Origin: an uncultured Granulosicoccaceae bacterium
GTDB taxonomy: Bacteria; Pseudomonadota; Gammaproteobacteria; Granulosicoccales; Granulosicoccaceae
Length of the DNA: 48,498 bases
NCBI GenBank assembly: GCA_938006335.1
Contig: CALLMF010000051.1
Coordinates: forward strand, 1 to 48,498
Direction of reading: 5' to 3'
The notes beneath the pieces are model-generated. The model ran no database searches. It was not told the origin of the DNA and saw only the letters and a list, made by a program, of their open reading frames with translations. The position numbers and the translations under genes are program-made. Shown here piece by piece: positions 36,215 through 44,853 of this stretch (position 1 is the first letter of the stretch; each line of letters starts with the position of its first letter).

Positions 36215-38155
36215 CTACAAGCCACCCCGACTTGCCCAGTCACTCAATACGAGCAATGACCAGAGCCTGGCTGTGTGATCTGCCCGACCACTGAGATGTG
36301 CCTGCCAAAGCTCGTTGACTCTCGCGTGGTTGGAGATCCCGACGGCCTGCAGTGCACTTTCCCCAATTGCAGACTCTGCCCACTCCCGAAGCGAACCACG
36401 CAGCAGGTCGTGCAACGGAATCGAGAAGCCTGCCTTGGGACGATCTATCAGCTCAGTTGGCAGGTAACGAGCAAGCAGCGTGCGGGACAGCCACTTGCCG
36501 CGCCCGGAGCGAACGCGCATCGACTCTGGAATAGACCATGCAAATTCCACGACGTGATGATCCAGGAACGGTACGCGGGTCTCAAGAGAACACGACATCG
36601 CTGCACGGTCCACCTTTTCGAGGATGTCGTTGGGTAAATAGCCGAGCTGATCCCGGAGCATCATGAAGGCCACCGGGTCGCTGTCGGGACAGAGGCTATC
36701 GGGTTCCTGAGCGGCGCTGAGAAACTCGGGCAATGGCTCATCAGATACATCGCCGAGGATCTCGTCAGGATTTCGCCAGACCGAGCTGAGTCCATCGTAT
36801 AACTGCGACACACTCTGAGCGGCGATAAGCTCGGCATCGCGGTGCAGCTTCTCGCCTGGCCGATCAAGGCCTGACAAACCCGGTAGAAACGGAGCAATTC
36901 GATCAATTGCCGCTCCAGGAAGCGAGGCAAGCAATGAAGCTGCCGCACCTCTGAGTGGTAAGGGAATGCGCGCCAGTGTCGGCCAGCGCGCGGCAGCTAA
37001 CACATGCCGGTTGTACCCTGCGAATACTTCGTCGCCTGCGTCGCCGGACAAGGCGACGGTTACGTGCTGGCGCGCCAGGCGGGCTACCAATACCGTGGGC
37101 AACTGGGATGAATCCGCATGCGGCTCGCTGTAGATCCGAGGCAACTCTTCCACCACTCCCAGCACATCGTCAGTATTGACGTAGTGCTCTACATGGTCAG
37201 TGCCAAGCTCGGCAGCAACAGCCTTGGCGTAGGGTGCTTCATCAAAACGTGGATCACGAAAGCCCATGCTGAACGTGCGAACGGGCTGCGTTGTTATGGA
37301 CTGCATCAATGCCACGATCAGCGATGAGTCCACACCGCCGGAAAGAAACGCGCCTAGCGGCACATCGGCAAGCATCTGCCGAGACACCGCTTCTCGCAGT
37401 CGGTCGTCCAGGGTATCCACGGCTTCGGCATCGGTGCCCTCAAAGGGTTCTTGTCGACCGGCTAGTGCGGCTCGGCTCGTCGACCACCAGCGCCGCGCGC
37501 TGATTGCACGGTTGGCCGACCAGCACCAGGTGGTACCGGGCTCAAGTTTGTAGACACCGCGATAGATCGAGCGCGGAGCCGGCACAGAGCCATGGCGAAG
37601 GTAGGCGCGGACAGCGCTTACCGAAAGCTCGGCACTGATACCTGGATGTTCCCGGAGCGCCGACAGCTCGGACGCAAAGACCAGCCCCTGTTCGAGAGGA
37701 GCGGCATACAACGGCTTCTCCCCAAAGCGATCGCGAACCAGGTGCAGCTCCCGGAGCTGACTGTCCCAAACGGAAAATGCAAACATGCCCGTCAGCTCTG
37801 GCAGAGTGGCGTCAAGGCCCCAGGCATCGATTGCAGCGAGCAGCACCTCGGTATCAGAGCTACCCTGCCAACTGATGTTCTCTCCAGTTTCCAGCGTCGA
37901 ACGAAGATTAGCGTAGTTGTAGATTTCCCCGTTGAAAGTGATGGTGTAGCGCCCGCTGCGCGAGTGCATCGGTTGCGCACCAGTCTGGTCCAGGTCCACG
38001 ATCGCGAGTCGGGTGTGAACCAGCGTTGGCCCTGCGTCTGCAGCATGCCAGACGCCGTAGCCGTCAGGCCCTCGGTGGCTCAACTGACGCGCCATGGCGC
38101 ACGCTACGTCCTCTCGCGCCAGCGAATGTCCAACAAAGCCGGCAATTCCGCACAT
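36215..38155 (-). CDS. asnB: Asparagine-synthase-type amidotransferase, copy 2
   Basis: 646 residues, same domain plan and length as the copy at 14891-16834: Cys2 glutaminase nucleophile, TRLAIVDLD, FNGEIYNY, GSSDTEV; synthetase domain with SGGVDSS (272-278), ALSGDAGDEVFAGYNRH and NDILEKVDRAAMSCSLETRVPFLDH. Both half-reactions look intact. Sequence differs enough from copy 1 that the duplication is not recent. Two amidotransferases in one EPS locus suggest two carboxylates to amidate, or two acceptor sugars. It is a single gene between a convergent acyltransferase and an upstream gap. Confidence 0.92.
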   Translation of the reverse strand: MCGIAGFVGHSLAREDVACAMARQLSHRGPDGYGVWHAADAGPTLVHTRLAIVDLDQTGAQPMHSRSGRYTITFNGEIYNYANLRSTLETGENISWQGSSDTEVLLAAIDAWGLDATLPELTGMFAFSVWDSQLRELHLVRDRFGEKPLYAAPLEQGLVFASELSALREHPGISAELSVSAVRAYLRHGSVPAPRSIYRGVYKLEPGTTWCWSANRAISARRWWSTSRAALAGRQEPFEGTDAEAVDTLDDRLREAVSRQMLADVPLGAFLSGGVDSSLIVALMQSITTQPVRTFSMGFRDPRFDEAPYAKAVAAELGTDHVEHYVNTDDVLGVVEELPRIYSEPHADSSQLPTVLVARLARQHVTVALSGDAGDEVFAGYNRHVLAAARWPTLARIPLPLRGAAASLLASLPGAAIDRIAPFLPGLSGLDRPGEKLHRDAELIAAQSVSQLYDGLSSVWRNPDEILGDVSDEPLPEFLSAAQEPDSLCPDSDPVAFMMLRDQLGYLPNDILEKVDRAAMSCSLETRVPFLDHHVVEFAWSIPESMRVRSGRGKWLSRTLLARYLPTELIDRPKAGFSIPLHDLLRGSLREWAESAIGESALQAVGISNHARVNELWQAHLSGRADHTARLWSLLVLSDWASRGGL

Positions 38156-38257
38156 TGATTATCGAAGGATGTCAGTGAAAGAATGCCAGGCGCCTCGACT
38201 ACTCGGGAGCATCTGGCTCTAACAGGTTTTGCGCATGCTAACGCACTGGCGCCGAAC

Positions 38258-38280
38258 GTGGCCGTCCTGGAAGCGGCCAC
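38258..38280 (-). terminator. Hairpin after GT2-GtrA gene
   Basis: A perfect 7-base GC stem (38258-38264 and 38274-38280) with a 9-base loop lies in the 221-base gap between the leftward GT2-GtrA gene and asnB copy 2. There is no T-run, so termination is uncertain. Nothing else is visible in the gap. Confidence 0.3.
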
Positions 38281-38376
38281 ATGTCCGCGTCCAGCCATAC
38301 CATCGACCAAGCAGCAGGCCTGGAGGTGGCAGCAGCACCGTCAACGCTGCAGAACGATCTGCATTCGGTGCGGCAC

Positions 38377-39552
38377 TTAGTGAGAGGCGACCCGGGGCGA
38401 GCGCACAGGGCGAGTCATCGTGTACCCATTGCGATTCCACGTGTAGTACGAGTGCAGAAAGAAATTTCCGACCGCTGCAAACACGACAGCGACAAGGTAG
38501 GTCAGGTACAAAGTGAACAAACTGTTACTCATGGCGGGGTACTCGGACAATACAAGCCGAACAACAGCTAGCTGAACGACGAGTCCATAGCAACACACCG
38601 CTTGATAGTGCAGAAAACCAATCGCCAGATCCCGGCCGCGAAACGTCATCGGCGTGAACGTAAAGAAGTTGTTTCCGAGGTAGGTCCAGATAATCGCGAG
38701 CTCTACGCCGACAAGAACCGCAAGTGTCACGCTGAATCCCATACCTTGTACAGTCGCGAAGCCCAGAAAATTGATGATCGAACCGAGTAGGCCAACCAAG
38801 CCGAACTTCACGAATTGATGAGGCACAAACCACCCGAAGCGCAAGTCGACCAAGGCAAGCAGATAGTCAATGGCCACTGAAGAGTTCAGCTTCGTTTGAC
38901 CATGCAAACGGTTGCCGAATTCATACCCAAGCTCGCAGACCTTCGGGTTCTTTCCACGCGCGAGAAATTCGATAAGAATCTTGAAGCCCTGGGGATTGAC
39001 CTTGTCAACGGTCGCATCGAAATACGTGTGTGACAGTGCAAAAAAACCACTCATCGGGTCTCGCGTAAGTCGCCCCAAGGCCAGGTTGGCCAGCATGCGC
39101 GCACCCGCCGATACGATTCGCCGCGAGTATGACCAGGTACCGTAGCTCCCGCCCTCAGCCTCCCTACTGCCAACACACACGTCATGTTGATCGGCAATGA
39201 CTCGCTGGTACATGGCCGGAATGATCTGCTCGTCATGCTGCAGGTCAGCATCCATCACGACCATGCACCTGCCGACGGACTCCCGGAGGCCCGCAACAAC
39301 GGCGCTGGACAAGCCTTTGACGGCAGTACGACGAATCAGGCGAACGCGTGGGTCTGATGCACCAATAGCCTGGACAATCTGCCAGGTCCCGTCCGGGCTA
39401 TCGTCGTCGACGACGATAATTTCGTAGTCCAGGTGCTGTAGAACGGCAGCCAGACGATCCAGCAGTACCGGAATGTTCTCTGCTTCGTTATAGGATGGAA
39501 TGACGACACTCAGATCGCGCTCACCAACAAGGAGGCTCGTGTTATCACTCAT
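38377..39552 (-). CDS. GT2 glycosyltransferase (DPM1/ArnC-like) fused to GtrA domain
   Basis: 391 residues. Residues 1-240 are a GT2 domain: LSVVIPSYNEAENIP, VVDDDSPDGT and the D-x-D region VVMDADLQHD (Asp101, Asp103), followed by SGFFALSHTYF. Residues about 246-385 are a four-segment GtrA-like membrane domain (FVKFGLVGLLGSIINF, YLGNNFFTF, VGNFFLHSYYTWNR). Such fusions make polyprenyl-phosphate sugars (dolichol-phosphate-mannose type) and may flip them. A product sugar-phospho-lipid could feed the GT-C-like protein at 17057-18280. The start overlaps the upstream oxidoreductase stop by four bases. Confidence 0.9.
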   Translation of the reverse strand: MSDNTSLLVGERDLSVVIPSYNEAENIPVLLDRLAAVLQHLDYEIIVVDDDSPDGTWQIVQAIGASDPRVRLIRRTAVKGLSSAVVAGLRESVGRCMVVMDADLQHDEQIIPAMYQRVIADQHDVCVGSREAEGGSYGTWSYSRRIVSAGARMLANLALGRLTRDPMSGFFALSHTYFDATVDKVNPQGFKILIEFLARGKNPKVCELGYEFGNRLHGQTKLNSSVAIDYLLALVDLRFGWFVPHQFVKFGLVGLLGSIINFLGFATVQGMGFSVTLAVLVGVELAIIWTYLGNNFFTFTPMTFRGRDLAIGFLHYQAVCCYGLVVQLAVVRLVLSEYPAMSNSLFTLYLTYLVAVVFAAVGNFFLHSYYTWNRNGYTMTRPVRSPRVASH

Positions 39553-40916
39553 ATTTGCGTACTCAGGCTCTCCTCCTTGCCAGTAGCAAGCAATTCAGCC
39601 ATTCGGTAACCATCTCTGACGGCGTAGTTCGTGCCTCTGTCCATCGGAAAGATCTGTGAAAAATTACACAGGTACACGCCGGGGCACGGGGTTTGATGTT
39701 CGGGGATGTTGTGCTCGAAACCAACATTGACGATGTGCTGAGCATCCTTGAACCTGAACACCTTGGATTCAATGACCGACGATTTGTCGAATTCCGGAAA
39801 CATCTGCGCCAGTGAATCAAACCAGTGTTCTCGCAACGTATCTTCCGAGTCGCTCATATAGCGATGCTCACGCGGGATGTAGTCACCGATGTAGTACACG
39901 TGCTTTCCATCGAAACTCTCTGTCCCGATAAGGCTGGTCAATCCGAGGAACACGACGAAGGGCGAATCAGGAGTATTGATGTTGTGCCAATAAAACTCGC
40001 TAATGGGCTTGTCAGTGGCAAACAACAGCACCGCCGCATCCAAATAGTCGACTGAACGCAGGCGCTCGAAGTATTCCGGCGCGGTCGCGTGGTAGTCAGA
40101 CAACAACCGGTCGGCAATATTGCAAGGTGTAGTCAGCAGCACCTTGTCAAACAACCGAGTTTCTGCGTCAGAGGCAACCGAGATCAAGCCACTTTCCTCG
40201 CGACATATCTTCCGTATCGGTGACTGCAACCGGATATCGCCACCAGCATCATTGATGCGACGAGTCAGCTCATCGACAAGCGTCACAAATCCACCTTCGA
40301 TGTAGCCCAGTGCCTCGCCGCCGAGCGCCGCATCGCGGCTGTCTACGCGTTGCTTTATCCGCCCCCAGAGCCAGCACATCGTGACCTTGTCGTAGTACCT
40401 GTCGAACTTGCCCTTGAGCAATGGAGCCCAGATGACATCCACCACCTGCTGCCCCGCGTAGCGGGTAAGCCAATCTATCGCGCTGATCTGAGTCAGCGAT
40501 TTCCAATCGCGTACCCTCTGCAGCCATAGCACGGTAAGTCCTGCCCGAATTCGATTGACAAAACTCAACGGGGTAAAACGAATAAGGTCAAGCGGACTCT
40601 CCATCGGAAACAGCTTGCCATCGTAGTAGGTCGACACCGACGATTTGTGATATGTCAGCCGATCTCTGAGACCGAGCTCATCGAGCATCGCAAGCATGTA
40701 CTGATCGGTCTTGTAGAGAAAGTGATACGCCTTCTCAACCGGTTGGCCCAATAGCGTGCAACCACTCGCCAGACCACCTACATCCGAGTTTGCTTCGTAC
40801 ACCGTGACGTGTGCGCCTCGCTCGAGCAGCTTCCATGCGGAAACGAGTCCCGTAAAACCCCCGCCGACAACTGCCACCGATACGCCATCGAGCGGTCCTT
40901 CAGTAGAAACGTTCAT
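39549..40916 (-). CDS. FAD-dependent oxidoreductase, protoporphyrinogen-oxidase/amine-oxidase-like
   Basis: 455 residues. N-terminal FAD-binding motif VAVVGGGFTGLVSAWKL (14-30) with the ribose-binding Glu in VTVYEANSDVGGLAS, an internal conserved GYIEGGFVTLVDEL, and a C-terminal FAD loop PGVYLCNFSQIFPMDRGTNYAVRDG. The family is often found with polyprenyl-phosphate GT2s in surface-polysaccharide loci and is related to UDP-galactopyranose mutases and desaturases. The substrate is unknown; a lipid-linked or nucleotide sugar is most likely here because the gene is sandwiched, with 4-base overlaps on both sides, between a GtrA gene and the GT2-GtrA gene. Confidence 0.82.
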   Translation of the reverse strand: MNVSTEGPLDGVSVAVVGGGFTGLVSAWKLLERGAHVTVYEANSDVGGLASGCTLLGQPVEKAYHFLYKTDQYMLAMLDELGLRDRLTYHKSSVSTYYDGKLFPMESPLDLIRFTPLSFVNRIRAGLTVLWLQRVRDWKSLTQISAIDWLTRYAGQQVVDVIWAPLLKGKFDRYYDKVTMCWLWGRIKQRVDSRDAALGGEALGYIEGGFVTLVDELTRRINDAGGDIRLQSPIRKICREESGLISVASDAETRLFDKVLLTTPCNIADRLLSDYHATAPEYFERLRSVDYLDAAVLLFATDKPISEFYWHNINTPDSPFVVFLGLTSLIGTESFDGKHVYYIGDYIPREHRYMSDSEDTLREHWFDSLAQMFPEFDKSSVIESKVFRFKDAQHIVNVGFEHNIPEHQTPCPGVYLCNFSQIFPMDRGTNYAVRDGYRMAELLATGKEESLSTQI

Positions 40917-41332
40917 GTTGAGCTCCGGAACGAGATTCGCGAGTTGACGTAGAACTGGAAAGCAAACACCAGCGGTAGGGAGATGATTTTTCCAACCGAG
41001 CCGCCCAGCGACGTCTGGCTTTCCACAATAGCTATGACGCCTGCTCCAAGGAGATATCCAAGGCCAACGACAATCGCAAACGAGGCCGCTCGTCGGAACA
41101 GTTTATCCACGGTCCGGAAGTTGAAGAATGCGTTGCAGATGAAACTGTATAGAGCGGATACAGGTATCGATATTGAATGCGCGACGAGAGCGCGAATTTC
41201 GAACACTTCGTGCAGGAGTAAAAAGAGTCCAACATCAATCACTGAAGCAACGCCACCGATAAGAAAGTAGGCTACCAACTTGTTTTCCAACAAGGCGGTA
41301 CCGCGGGATTTGAGTTCAGCGAGCGTGCTCAC
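40913..41332 (-). CDS. GtrA-family small membrane protein
   Basis: 139 residues with four membrane segments: KLVAYFLIGGVASVIDVGLFLLL, SISIPVSALYSFICNAFFNFRT, FAIVVGLGYLLGAGVIAIV and IISLPLVFAFQFYVNSRISF. GtrA proteins are thought to flip polyprenyl-phosphate-linked single sugars. First gene of a three-gene operon with the oxidoreductase and the GT2-GtrA fusion, so the operon has two GtrA modules. The start is GTG at 41332 without a clear Shine-Dalgarno. Confidence 0.87.
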   Translation of the reverse strand: MSTLAELKSRGTALLENKLVAYFLIGGVASVIDVGLFLLLHEVFEIRALVAHSISIPVSALYSFICNAFFNFRTVDKLFRRAASFAIVVGLGYLLGAGVIAIVESQTSLGGSVGKIISLPLVFAFQFYVNSRISFRSST

Positions 41333-41757
41333 AAAGTGTCAGCCAGAAAAATGGAAGCTACCCAAGAGCAGCAAGCGATGGAGGGGAGGGAATTCTACGG
41401 GACAAACTGTCGCACCAGCGCTCCAATTATACCGAGCTGCCTATCGCAACTTCGCTTGGCTTAAAAGTTCTGAACTGGTCGAGGCGTGACGCGCTTCACA
41501 GCAGAACATGGAGGCTGTCTGAGTACCTGACTTGCCCTTAAATCCGGGTCAGGGCGATCAGATCTGTCAATCTGCAAATGACCCGATCTGGCGGCGGGAG
41601 CGCGTGCCGGAGAAAAGCCGAAATCCATGACGGTCGAGCTGATCGGGGACATGAATGTGTAGCCCCCACAAGCTTCAGACCGGCGTGCTTGATCGGTTTT
41701 CGTCGGTCTTGACGAAGTTAGATGCACTGAAATTCAGAAAGGAGCAAGCGTCGAACG
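41333..41757. other. Intergenic region between gtrA operon and rfbG
   Basis: 425 bases. Its gtrA-proximal part holds the candidate -10 listed separately. The rest carries one 88-codon leftward frame (41461-41727) that matches no family I know and has no start signal. The stretch 41520-41640 mixes short repeats of GATCTG and CGATC, and may be a decayed mobile-element end; this is a guess. Confidence 0.4.
41426..41431 (-). promoter_or_regulatory. Candidate -10 (TATAAT) for gtrA operon
   Basis: The minus strand reads GGTATAATTGG here, a perfect -10 hexamer about 95 bases before the gtrA start. The -35 region at 16-18 bases upstream (around 41448-41455) is a poor match, so an activator may be needed. 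Confidence 0.4.
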
Positions 41758-42861
41758 TCACTGGCGATGCAACTCAAAGCGCTTAAGGCTCTCGAGTGAC
41801 GACTCTCTCAAATCGCTCCCTTCCAGCCGTGCGCGTTCCCAACGGATGATCTCGGCAGTAGCCTCGGGCAAGGTCCAGCGGGTCTTCCAGCCGAGCAATG
41901 ACCGAGCGCGCGAACTGTCAAGCTTCAGTAGCTGCGCCTCATGTGGCTGGAGGCTGTTATCGTGCTCACAGCGTCCGCCGCCCCACTGCTCACACAACAG
42001 TTCAACGATTTCTCCCACCGAACGGCAATCTTCCTCGGCCGGACCGAAATTGAAGGCATCGGTGAAGTCCTGGCCATTGTCCCCACACAAGGCGGCTGCC
42101 AGCCTCAAATAGCCATTCAGTGGCTCCAGCACGTGTTGCCAGGGACGCACAGCGTTTGGATTCCTTAGGACCACGGCCTCGCCCCGGGTCAGAGACCGGA
42201 CGACATCGGGGACCAGCCGGTCGTCAGAGACATCGCCACCGCCGATGACATTGCCAGCGCGCGCGGAAGCCACCCGAACCTCTCGCTCATCGATCCCGTC
42301 AGCACCAAAGTACGAGCTCCTCCAGGCAGCGGTCACCAGTTCGGCACAGGCCTTGGACGCGCTATAGGGATCGTGCCCGCCGAGCGACTCGGTCTCGCGG
42401 TAGGCCCAGAGCCACTCCCGGTTGTGATAGCACTTATCTGTCGTGACGACGACAACAGCTCGCACGGTTTCGATCTCGCGCACAGCCTCCAGAACGTTCA
42501 TCGTGCCTATGACATTGGTCTCCATCGTCTCGCGTGGGTCGGCGTACGACCGTCGAACCAATGGCTGGGCTGCCAGGTGCAGCACAACGTCGGGCAATGC
42601 CTCTCTCATCGCGAGCAACAGGGCACTGCGATCGCGAATGTCACCATGTACGGATCGCGCATAGTGAGGTACCGCTGCGAGTACGCACTGTGGCAGAGGC
42701 GGCAGTGAATACCCGTACACCTCCGCCCCCAGCTGCTCCAGCATCAGCCCAAGCCAACTGCCCTTGAAACCGGTATGACCCGTGAGGAACACACGCTTCC
42801 CTGCCCAAAAGGTCGGGTCATCGTATGTTGCAAGGGCGATGTCGGCTGGCGAATCTGGCAT
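41758..42861 (-). CDS. rfbG: CDP-glucose 4,6-dehydratase
   Basis: 367-residue short-chain dehydrogenase of the extended type. The hallmark of CDP-glucose dehydratases, VFLTGHTGFKGSWLG (residues 24-38), is present, with the catalytic YSASKACAEL (Y-x3-K), VVVTTDKCYHNRE, NVIGGGD and VLEPLNGYLRLA. It converts CDP-glucose to CDP-4-keto-6-deoxyglucose. Third gene of a leftward rfbF - rfbC-like - rfbG set, 40 bases after the epimerase gene. Confidence 0.95.
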   Translation of the reverse strand: MPDSPADIALATYDDPTFWAGKRVFLTGHTGFKGSWLGLMLEQLGAEVYGYSLPPLPQCVLAAVPHYARSVHGDIRDRSALLLAMREALPDVVLHLAAQPLVRRSYADPRETMETNVIGTMNVLEAVREIETVRAVVVVTTDKCYHNREWLWAYRETESLGGHDPYSASKACAELVTAAWRSSYFGADGIDEREVRVASARAGNVIGGGDVSDDRLVPDVVRSLTRGEAVVLRNPNAVRPWQHVLEPLNGYLRLAAALCGDNGQDFTDAFNFGPAEEDCRSVGEIVELLCEQWGGGRCEHDNSLQPHEAQLLKLDSSRARSLLGWKTRWTLPEATAEIIRWERARLEGSDLRESSLESLKRFELHRQ

Positions 42862-42901
42862 AGGTGGCTACTTAGGACGTCTCGCGGAGTACTCGTGAAA
42901 T

Positions 42902-43447
42902 CTACCGTTTGAGTAGCGGCCACGCAGTGTCCTGCGCCGACACTACATTAACCTGACCTGGCCAATCGATGGCGAGCGCGGGGTCGTCGAACTTGAGCCC
43001 TCCTCCGCTGCCAGGTGTGTAGTCTTCCGAGACCAGATAGGTAACTTCACTTCCGGGCTCAAGCGTCAGGTAACCGTGTGCACAGTGACGCGGCACGTAC
43101 AATCCGCGGTGATTGTCTGCGTCAAGCCTGACACCCACATGCTGTAGATACGTGGGCGCGTGCTCACGCAGGTCTACGACCACATCGTAGATGGCGCCGC
43201 GCGTGCAGCGCACCAGCTTGGTCTCCTCATGAGGACTGTGCTGAAAATGCATCCCGCGCAGCGTTCCTGCCGCGTGGTTGAAAGACAGATTGCCTTGTCG
43301 AACGGTGGGCTCCAATCCGGCAGCCTTGAATTCCTCCTGACAGAACATCCGCGCGAAAAAACCGCGTTCGTCCTCGTGCCGCTGAACGTCGACGATGAAT
43401 ACGCCGTCAAGCGCCGTCGGTGTGAATATCACTCCCAGACTCTCCAT
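42902..43447 (-). CDS. RfbC-like 3,5-epimerase (cupin) for a CDP-4-keto-6-deoxy sugar
   Basis: 181 residues of the dTDP-4-dehydrorhamnose 3,5-epimerase family: DERGFFARMF, RQGNLSFN, GTLRGMHFQ (catalytic His region), VRCTRGAIYDVVVDLR, YVPRHCAHGYLTLEPGSEVTYLVSEDY. Between rfbF and rfbG it probably epimerises C3 and/or C5 of CDP-4-keto-6-deoxyglucose rather than the dTDP sugar; no rmlA, rmlB or rmlD is in the window. The ATG lies 19 bases inside the end of rfbF, so translation is coupled. Confidence 0.85.
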   Translation of the reverse strand: MESLGVIFTPTALDGVFIVDVQRHEDERGFFARMFCQEEFKAAGLEPTVRQGNLSFNHAAGTLRGMHFQHSPHEETKLVRCTRGAIYDVVVDLREHAPTYLQHVGVRLDADNHRGLYVPRHCAHGYLTLEPGSEVTYLVSEDYTPGSGGGLKFDDPALAIDWPGQVNVVSAQDTAWPLLKR

Positions 43448-44205
43448 GGCGCGGCGCCAGAACGCCAGAGCGATTCCAGATGATGCTTGTCGCGCAAGGT
43501 ATCCATCGGATGCCAGAATCCGGTGTGCTTATATGCAGCCAGATTGCCATCAGCCGCGATGTTGGCCAGCGGCGCCTTTTCCCAGGACGTGGAATCGCCA
43601 TCGATACGGGCGATTGCGGACGGCTCGACACAAAAATAGCCGCCATTGATCCACGCCTGACCGCCCTCCGGCTTCTCGATGAAATCAGCGACCCGGGTCC
43701 GACCTTCAGGCAGGATCAGCGCGCCAAACCGTCCCGGGGGTTGCACCGCTGTTAGTGTGACTTCGTTACCTTCGCTGCGATGTTGTGCCGCCAGCGCGTG
43801 CAAATCCACGTTGCTGACTCCGTCACCATAGGTCAGAAAAAACGTCTCATCTCCAATGTACTCTCGCGCACGCCGGATCCTTCCTCCGGTCATGGTTTCT
43901 TCTCCGGTGTCGACCAAGGTGACGGTCCATTGCTCGGCTGAGCCGTCCAGGATATCCATACTGCCCGTGCCGAGATCAAAGCACACGCTGGAACGGCGCA
44001 TCCGGTAGTGCAGGAAAAACTCCTTGATCACGTCGCCACGGTACCCACACAAAATCACGAAATCACTCACGCCGTAGTGCGAGTAGATCTTCATGATGTG
44101 CCAGATGATGGGCATTTCGCCAACCTCTACCATCGGCTTCGGTTTTATCGACGTTTCTTCACTGAGTCGAGTACCCAACCCACCGGCGAGTATCACTGCT
44201 TTCAT
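43429..44205 (-). CDS. rfbF: Glucose-1-phosphate cytidylyltransferase
   Basis: 258 residues, full length. Nucleotidyltransferase signature VILAGGLGTRLSEETSIKPKPMVEVG at the N-terminus (split by the usual residues), then WHIMKIYSHYG, YGDGVSNVD (metal-binding Asp), VQPPGRFGAL, FIEKPEGGQAWINGGYFV-like block and GFWHPMDTLRDK near the end. It makes CDP-glucose from CTP and glucose 1-phosphate. First gene of the CDP-sugar operon; its 3' end overlaps the epimerase gene. Confidence 0.96.
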   Translation of the reverse strand: MKAVILAGGLGTRLSEETSIKPKPMVEVGEMPIIWHIMKIYSHYGVSDFVILCGYRGDVIKEFFLHYRMRRSSVCFDLGTGSMDILDGSAEQWTVTLVDTGEETMTGGRIRRAREYIGDETFFLTYGDGVSNVDLHALAAQHRSEGNEVTLTAVQPPGRFGALILPEGRTRVADFIEKPEGGQAWINGGYFCVEPSAIARIDGDSTSWEKAPLANIAADGNLAAYKHTGFWHPMDTLRDKHHLESLWRSGAAPWRVWE

Positions 44206-44853
44206 GCTGGCTCACTTGAAGACTGTTGCAAGGCGACGAGCTTCACGGATAGTAGCTTTCGGAACACACAAGGCATATGGACACCATCGGGAAATTGACC
44301 ATCTGGCTGTCGTCGTTCAGCCTCTCGATCAAACGTCGTGCAGACACAGTCCAAGTTGTGTTGAACAGCATTGACGGGGCTCGCCTGCTGGACTGCAAGG
44401 CGCTTCTGATTTGTGCCCCGCATAGGTGTCGAACCCGTTCTCAACAGAAGCAACAGGGACTTGCAGAACTCTTGCCACGATTTTGTTGCTCAAAAGACAC
44501 TCGCCGTGTTTTCGCGCCTAGCGGATACGTCGGGCGAGCTTGCTACCGGCTCGGAAAAGGGCAGCTGTTGCTCCGGTAGGTCTGAATCCTCAACGGCGCA
44601 CTGCGGATTGGAACCACTGTTGCAACTGACGGAAAACGTCAAAAAACAGAGCGCCGGATCGCGGACGACTTGACTTCAGACACGCAATATCAACATGTCG
44701 AGACTGACGCGTAGCATTATCGGGGTCTCACGACACTCGCTAGCTCGTCAAATTAATGGCTTTTTGGGTGTGCTGCCGGTCAAGGCGACCGGCCCGTAGT
44801 TCACGACCACCGACTACGCTGTTCCCACACCGCTGCCTTGCCTACCACCACCG
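44206..44853. other. Long intergenic region between rfbF and the SAF-domain oxidoreductase
   Basis: 648 bases between divergent genes, the largest gap in the window. Frames up to 100 codons exist on both strands but none shows family sequence or a proper start. A perfect 7-base hairpin (44775-44781 and 44787-44793) lies 60 bases before the rightward gene. Promoters for both operons must be here; I cannot place them. It may contain gene remains too decayed to read. Confidence 0.5.

Noticed and set aside
41461..41727. 88-codon leftward frame in the gtrA-rfbG gap
   Set aside because: No recognisable domain, weak composition and no ribosome binding site; kept only as a note on the gap.
42902..43447. 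Standard dTDP-rhamnose pathway (rmlC)
   Set aside because: No rmlA, rmlB or rmlD in the window; the flanking rfbF and rfbG point to a CDP-sugar substrate.
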